NCBI RefSeq assembly: GCF_003997935.1
Contig: NZ_RZQL01000013.1
Span: 1 to 55,443, forward strand
Source of the DNA: Mesorhizobium sp. M7A.F.Ca.US.006.01.1.1
GTDB lineage: Bacteria > Pseudomonadota > Alphaproteobacteria > Rhizobiales > Rhizobiaceae
Length of the DNA stretch: 55,443 nt
Direction: 5' to 3'
Below, piece by piece: positions 52,761 through 55,443 of this stretch. The notes under the pieces were generated by a model, which was not told the origin of the DNA, did not search any database, and worked only from the letters and a program-made list of their open reading frames with translations. The position numbers were made by a program, and so were the translations under genes. The stretch's first letter is position 1, and each line of letters begins with the position of its first letter.

Positions 52761-52819
52761 GACTATAACCTTCTGACTAGTCCGTCGAGATTAGACCGAA
52801 AAGCGTACAGACTAGTCCG
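52761..52819. repeat. Phased palindromic repeats before the kinase gene
   Basis: GACTAGTCCG occurs at 52775-52784 and 52810-52819; each contains the perfect palindrome GACTAGTC. Degenerate copies lie at 52761 (GACTATAACC) and 52789 (GATTAGACCG). Start-to-start distances are 14, 14 and 21 bases. The set lies 7-65 bases upstream of the kinase start and about 150 bases before the orphan LuxR gene. This looks like a multi-site operator. Confidence 0.5.
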
Positions 52820-52968
52820 ACCGCAGGATTGTTCCCCGGGATTGTAGCGCGCATTTTGTCCGATGTCGGGGGCGGATCGGACCGCAACTCTCCAAGCGAC
52901 CTGACTGACATGTGTAAGGCACCTTCCTTTAACTGGGAGGCGTTGCCGTTTTGCGGGAGGTAAGAAAA

Positions 52969-53676
52969 ATGGCACTGGTTGGTAGGCAAGATGATGGAGT
53001 TCTTGGTCGTCAATATGGAAGTTTCGGGGGAAAGTCCGTCTCCGCCTTGAGAACGCAAGGTGGCCATGCCTCCGCCTGGCAACAAGCACCACAAAGGTTC
53101 GACGGCGTGGCTGTCGAGCCACGGCAGAGCAGCCTTGCATCTGTTGTAAGAATGCTCGATCGCATCGGTTGTGGCTATCTGATCCTGAACAGCGACAGGA
53201 AGGTCATGGAGTGGAATTCAGCCGCTCAAAACACCTTGGAGCGCGAGGGCGAGGTAGCTGATACGGCCGGCAAGGTGTCTGTTGCTCTGAGACGGCTGAT
53301 CGCAAACGTGCCGGCCAATTTTCTTCCTGGCACGCTTTCATGGGTGGTGATCCGCGGCATGGGCGACAGGCCTCTGATATTGAACGAGAAGGGCATAGCA
53401 ACGCCTGACGCGACAAGCATCGTGGCGCTGCTGGATCGTGAAAACAGGTCCGGGCCAAATCCCCAGACGCTGCAAAGAATGTTTGGCCTGACGAGTGCCG
53501 AAACGCAGCTTGCACTGCGCTTGGCGCAGGGCGATGCCCCTCTGGAAATCGCGCGCAACCGACGTTTGAGCCGCACCACAATCAGGTCGCAGCTGGCGTC
53601 GCTGTTCGCCAAGACCGATACACGGCGCCAGGCGGAACTGGTGGCTCTTCTTGGGCGCATATGCGTCTTGCCGTGA
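52969..53676 (+). CDS. Orphan LuxR-type transcriptional regulator with PAS-like domain
   Basis: A 235-residue protein. A PAS-like segment (about 55-110) includes LDRIGCGYLILNSDRKVMEWNSAA, and the C-terminal HTH reads FGLTSAETQLALRLAQGDAPLEIARNRRLSRTTIRSQLASLFAKT. It has no receiver domain. ATG 52969 has GGGAGG eight bases upstream. Divergent from the kinase gene over 214 bases that contain the phased repeats, so it may control that promoter or its own. Confidence 0.85.
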   Translation: MALVGRQDDGVLGRQYGSFGGKSVSALRTQGGHASAWQQAPQRFDGVAVEPRQSSLASVVRMLDRIGCGYLILNSDRKVMEWNSAAQNTLEREGEVADTAGKVSVALRRLIANVPANFLPGTLSWVVIRGMGDRPLILNEKGIATPDATSIVALLDRENRSGPNPQTLQRMFGLTSAETQLALRLAQGDAPLEIARNRRLSRTTIRSQLASLFAKTDTRRQAELVALLGRICVLP

Positions 53677-53696
53677 GGTAAACGCCCGTACCATGC

Positions 53697-53721
53697 GCGC
53701 GCGCAAGAGGCTTGTGCGCGC
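53697..53721. terminator. Hairpin between convergent LuxR and glycosyltransferase genes
   Basis: GCGCGCGCAAG pairs with CTTGTGCGCGC (one G-T wobble) around the loop AGG. It lies 20 bases after the stop of the LuxR gene and 36 bases beyond the 3' end of the glycosyltransferase gene. Without a T-run on either side, bidirectional termination is probable rather than certain. Confidence 0.45.
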
Positions 53722-53757
53722 AATCTGTCGCTGATGTGCTTGTCGGCCAGCCTCACC

Positions 53758-54798
53758 TTACCGCCGTCGCGTGCGCACCCGGCCCAATCTTGGGCGGATT
53801 GCAAACACGTGGTTAAGCACGTGCCAGCCCGCCACCTTCATGACGGAAGGTCGGAAGATCTGAATCCCATCCAGGAACGTGGTCAACCAGGACTGCTGGT
53901 GGAACCGCATGGGAATACGAGCAACCCGCAAGGCCCGCAGCAATGTCTCGGGAGGCGGGAGATGGTTGCGGTCCTTGATGAGATTCCAGTTAAGCTGCTT
54001 GACGGCGAGGGTCACTTCGTCGACCTCGCGGAAACTCTTTGACGTGGTAATGCTTGGATGGCTCGTTGCATCATAAAAGGTAAGCGGATCGCTTATCGCC
54101 ACCATGTCCCCATGGCTGGCTAGATCGACGAAGAACAGTTGATCCACTCCGGCCGGAATCTCTTTGTGCGTGCGCATCAAGCAGCCGGCACGAATGACGT
54201 CGCTGTTGATCAACAATGTGGATGGAATGATCCCCAGGCAGCGTGTCGCACGCACCAGATAGAGGTCCATCAGGCACTGCTGGCTGGAATAAAGGGAGAT
54301 CGGTTCCTGCTCCTTGGGGACTTGGCGAAATCTCACTCGCTTGTCCTCGATTATGTTTGCGGCAGACGTCATGAAGGCGACCGACGGGTGCTGTTTGGCA
54401 ACTTCGGCGAATGTCCTGAGTGCACCTGGCGCAAGCCAGTCATCGTCATGCAGCAACTTAATCCATCGTCCGGAGCAAGCCAGCATTGCGTTGTTGGTGT
54501 TCTCCACCTGACCGCGACCTCGGCTGTTCTCGATGATGCGGATGCGAGGTTCGCTCCGCGCATAGTCGGTCACGATAGCCCAGGTCTCGCCCTCCGGTCC
54601 CTCGTCGTCGCTCACGACCAACTCCCAATCGGAGTAATCCTGGCCCAAGACGCTGTCGATCGCCCTGCGGATCGTATCCGGTCGGCGAAAGGTTGGTATC
54701 CCGACCGAGATAAAAGGGCGTGACCATGAGACATCGGCACGGTCATGCTGGGTGACCGCAACTGCCGCTTGAAGGTTGTCAACCGACGACGAATTCAT
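53758..54798 (-). CDS. Family 2 glycosyltransferase
   Basis: A 346-residue GT-A fold transferase. SVGIPTFRRPDTIRRAIDSV begins the nucleotide-sugar domain, LVVSDDEGPEG holds the first Asp pair, and KLLHDDDWLAPGAL the DxD metal site. The C-terminal third (about 230-340) may bind the acceptor. ATG 54798 overlaps the stop of the flippase gene by four bases and has GAGG ten bases upstream, so it is preferred over ATG 54819. Adds a sugar to the surface glycan, probably in the cytoplasm. Confidence 0.9.
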   Translation of the reverse strand: MNSSSVDNLQAAVAVTQHDRADVSWSRPFISVGIPTFRRPDTIRRAIDSVLGQDYSDWELVVSDDEGPEGETWAIVTDYARSEPRIRIIENSRGRGQVENTNNAMLACSGRWIKLLHDDDWLAPGALRTFAEVAKQHPSVAFMTSAANIIEDKRVRFRQVPKEQEPISLYSSQQCLMDLYLVRATRCLGIIPSTLLINSDVIRAGCLMRTHKEIPAGVDQLFFVDLASHGDMVAISDPLTFYDATSHPSITTSKSFREVDEVTLAVKQLNWNLIKDRNHLPPPETLLRALRVARIPMRFHQQSWLTTFLDGIQIFRPSVMKVAGWHVLNHVFAIRPRLGRVRTRRR

Positions 54799-55443
54799 GG
54801 TGTTTTTTCCTCGAGACATTCATGTTGGATGCACGTTGCAGCGCCTGCTGGTTGAGGGTCGTGGGTCAGCAGATACAGCGATGCCGCCATTTTCAGAGCG
54901 AAACCCGACGCGCCGCCGGCGGCCATGAAATAGATGACGGTGACTGGCTGCCAGCCCGCCTGGGCGCCGGCGAGCAGCGGGCCAAACACGAGAACCGCTC
55001 GTACGAGGTCGATGACCAGTCTTGTTCCTTGCCGCCGTAACAGAGCGGGAACGTCGCTAAGCGGAGTAGACAACGCTTGTGCCGCGCCCATCAGCGCCAG
55101 TGCGGTCATGATTTCCGCGGTGGGCATCCAAGGCTCGCCCAGGAGCGGAACGACCACATAGGGCGCGGCGAGTCCAAGCAGCAATATCGGCACCGCGGTA
55201 AAGCCGGCGGCCAGCAGGAGAAGCCCGCGTGCCACGCCAAGCAGGTGTCCACGATTATTGTTCTGGTTTGCTTCGGCGACAAAAACATTGCTGAGCGGTG
55301 AAGCGATCAGTGTCACTGGACCGGTAACCAGGCGCGTTGCTACGCCCAAATATCCGGCAAATGCGGTGCCGAACAGCCCACCGACAAGAACTGCCGGAAG
55401 ATTGTTGATCGCTATGCTCGCGAGTGTTGCGGGGATATCGAAC
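54795..55443 (-). CDS. Oligosaccharide flippase, Wzx-like (partial, N-terminus beyond window)
   Basis: The last 216 residues of a polytopic membrane protein whose frame stays open through the right edge. Segments such as VGGLFGTAFAGYLGVATRL, ATRLVTGPVTLIASPLSNVF and LLLAAGFTAVPILLLGLAAPYVVVPLLG fit the second half of the MOP/polysaccharide-flippase superfamily. It would turn lipid-linked repeat units to the periplasm. The true start is outside the window. Confidence 0.8.
   Translation of the reverse strand, partial: FDIPATLASIAINNLPAVLVGGLFGTAFAGYLGVATRLVTGPVTLIASPLSNVFVAEANQNNNRGHLLGVARGLLLLAAGFTAVPILLLGLAAPYVVVPLLGEPWMPTAEIMTALALMGAAQALSTPLSDVPALLRRQGTRLVIDLVRAVLVFGPLLAGAQAGWQPVTVIYFMAAGGASGFALKMAASLYLLTHDPQPAGAATCIQHECLEEKTP

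Overview
The window looks like a chromosomal or large-replicon segment of an alphaproteobacterium of the order Hyphomicrobiales, most like Mesorhizobium. This rests on the high GC content, the many solute-binding ABC transport operons each paired with a GntR or LysR regulator, the HWE-type histidine kinase, and the ExoF/ExoY-like exopolysaccharide genes. No rRNA, tRNA, insertion sequence, CRISPR array or prophage gene was seen. Genes cover nearly everything; the only gaps above 300 bases are 24871-25189, 33888-34453 and 49835-50344.

Positions 1-12069 hold a nitrogen-compound scavenging module: a LysR regulator, an Atz/Trz-type amidohydrolase with a flavin reductase, a FadR-type GntR regulator, and divergently a complete peptide/opine-type ABC transporter (binding protein, two permeases, two ATPases) interleaved with a cytosine-deaminase-like amidohydrolase and closed by a hydantoin/Asp-Glu racemase. 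Positions 12132-17971 hold an oxidation module: FMN hydroxy-acid dehydrogenase, isopropylmalate/tartrate-type dehydrogenase, short-chain dehydrogenase, divergent aldehyde dehydrogenase and a LysR regulator.

Positions 18096-24870 hold a ribose-type ABC operon on the minus strand with two permeases. One permease is fused to a beta-propeller of the SMP-30/strictosidine-synthase kind, and a second propeller gene follows. Positions 25190-28748 encode an alpha/beta hydrolase, a semialdehyde-type dehydrogenase and an iron alcohol dehydrogenase. Positions 28924-33887 encode a GntR regulator, another ribose-type ABC transporter and a DJ-1/PfpI protein, closed by a long hairpin at 33894-33928.

After 33.9 kb the content changes. 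Two small proteins precede a tightly packed operon (35196-42793): an NRPS-like adenylation-carrier-thioesterase protein, a divergent NAD-synthetase-like amidase-ligase whose best start is the non-canonical codon ATC, an asparagine-synthase-type amidotransferase, an acyl-CoA/ACP ligase and a free acyl carrier protein. A short PrmC/HemK-like methyltransferase faces it. From 43655 to 49834 a minus-strand operon makes an amino-deoxy sugar and starts and exports a surface glycan: nucleotidyltransferase, PLP aminotransferase, PglC/ExoY-like transferase, LegB-like 4,6-dehydratase, a secreted Cys-rich propeller and an ExoF-like export protein. Regulators follow (LuxR-type response regulator, HWE kinase, orphan LuxR protein), then a family 2 glycosyltransferase and a truncated Wzx-like flippase at the right edge.

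The most interesting part is the carrier-protein/amidotransferase operon beside the amino-sugar operon. My inference, not shown by the sequence, is that the first makes an amidated acyl group carried on a carrier protein, and that this group may decorate the sugar made by the second.
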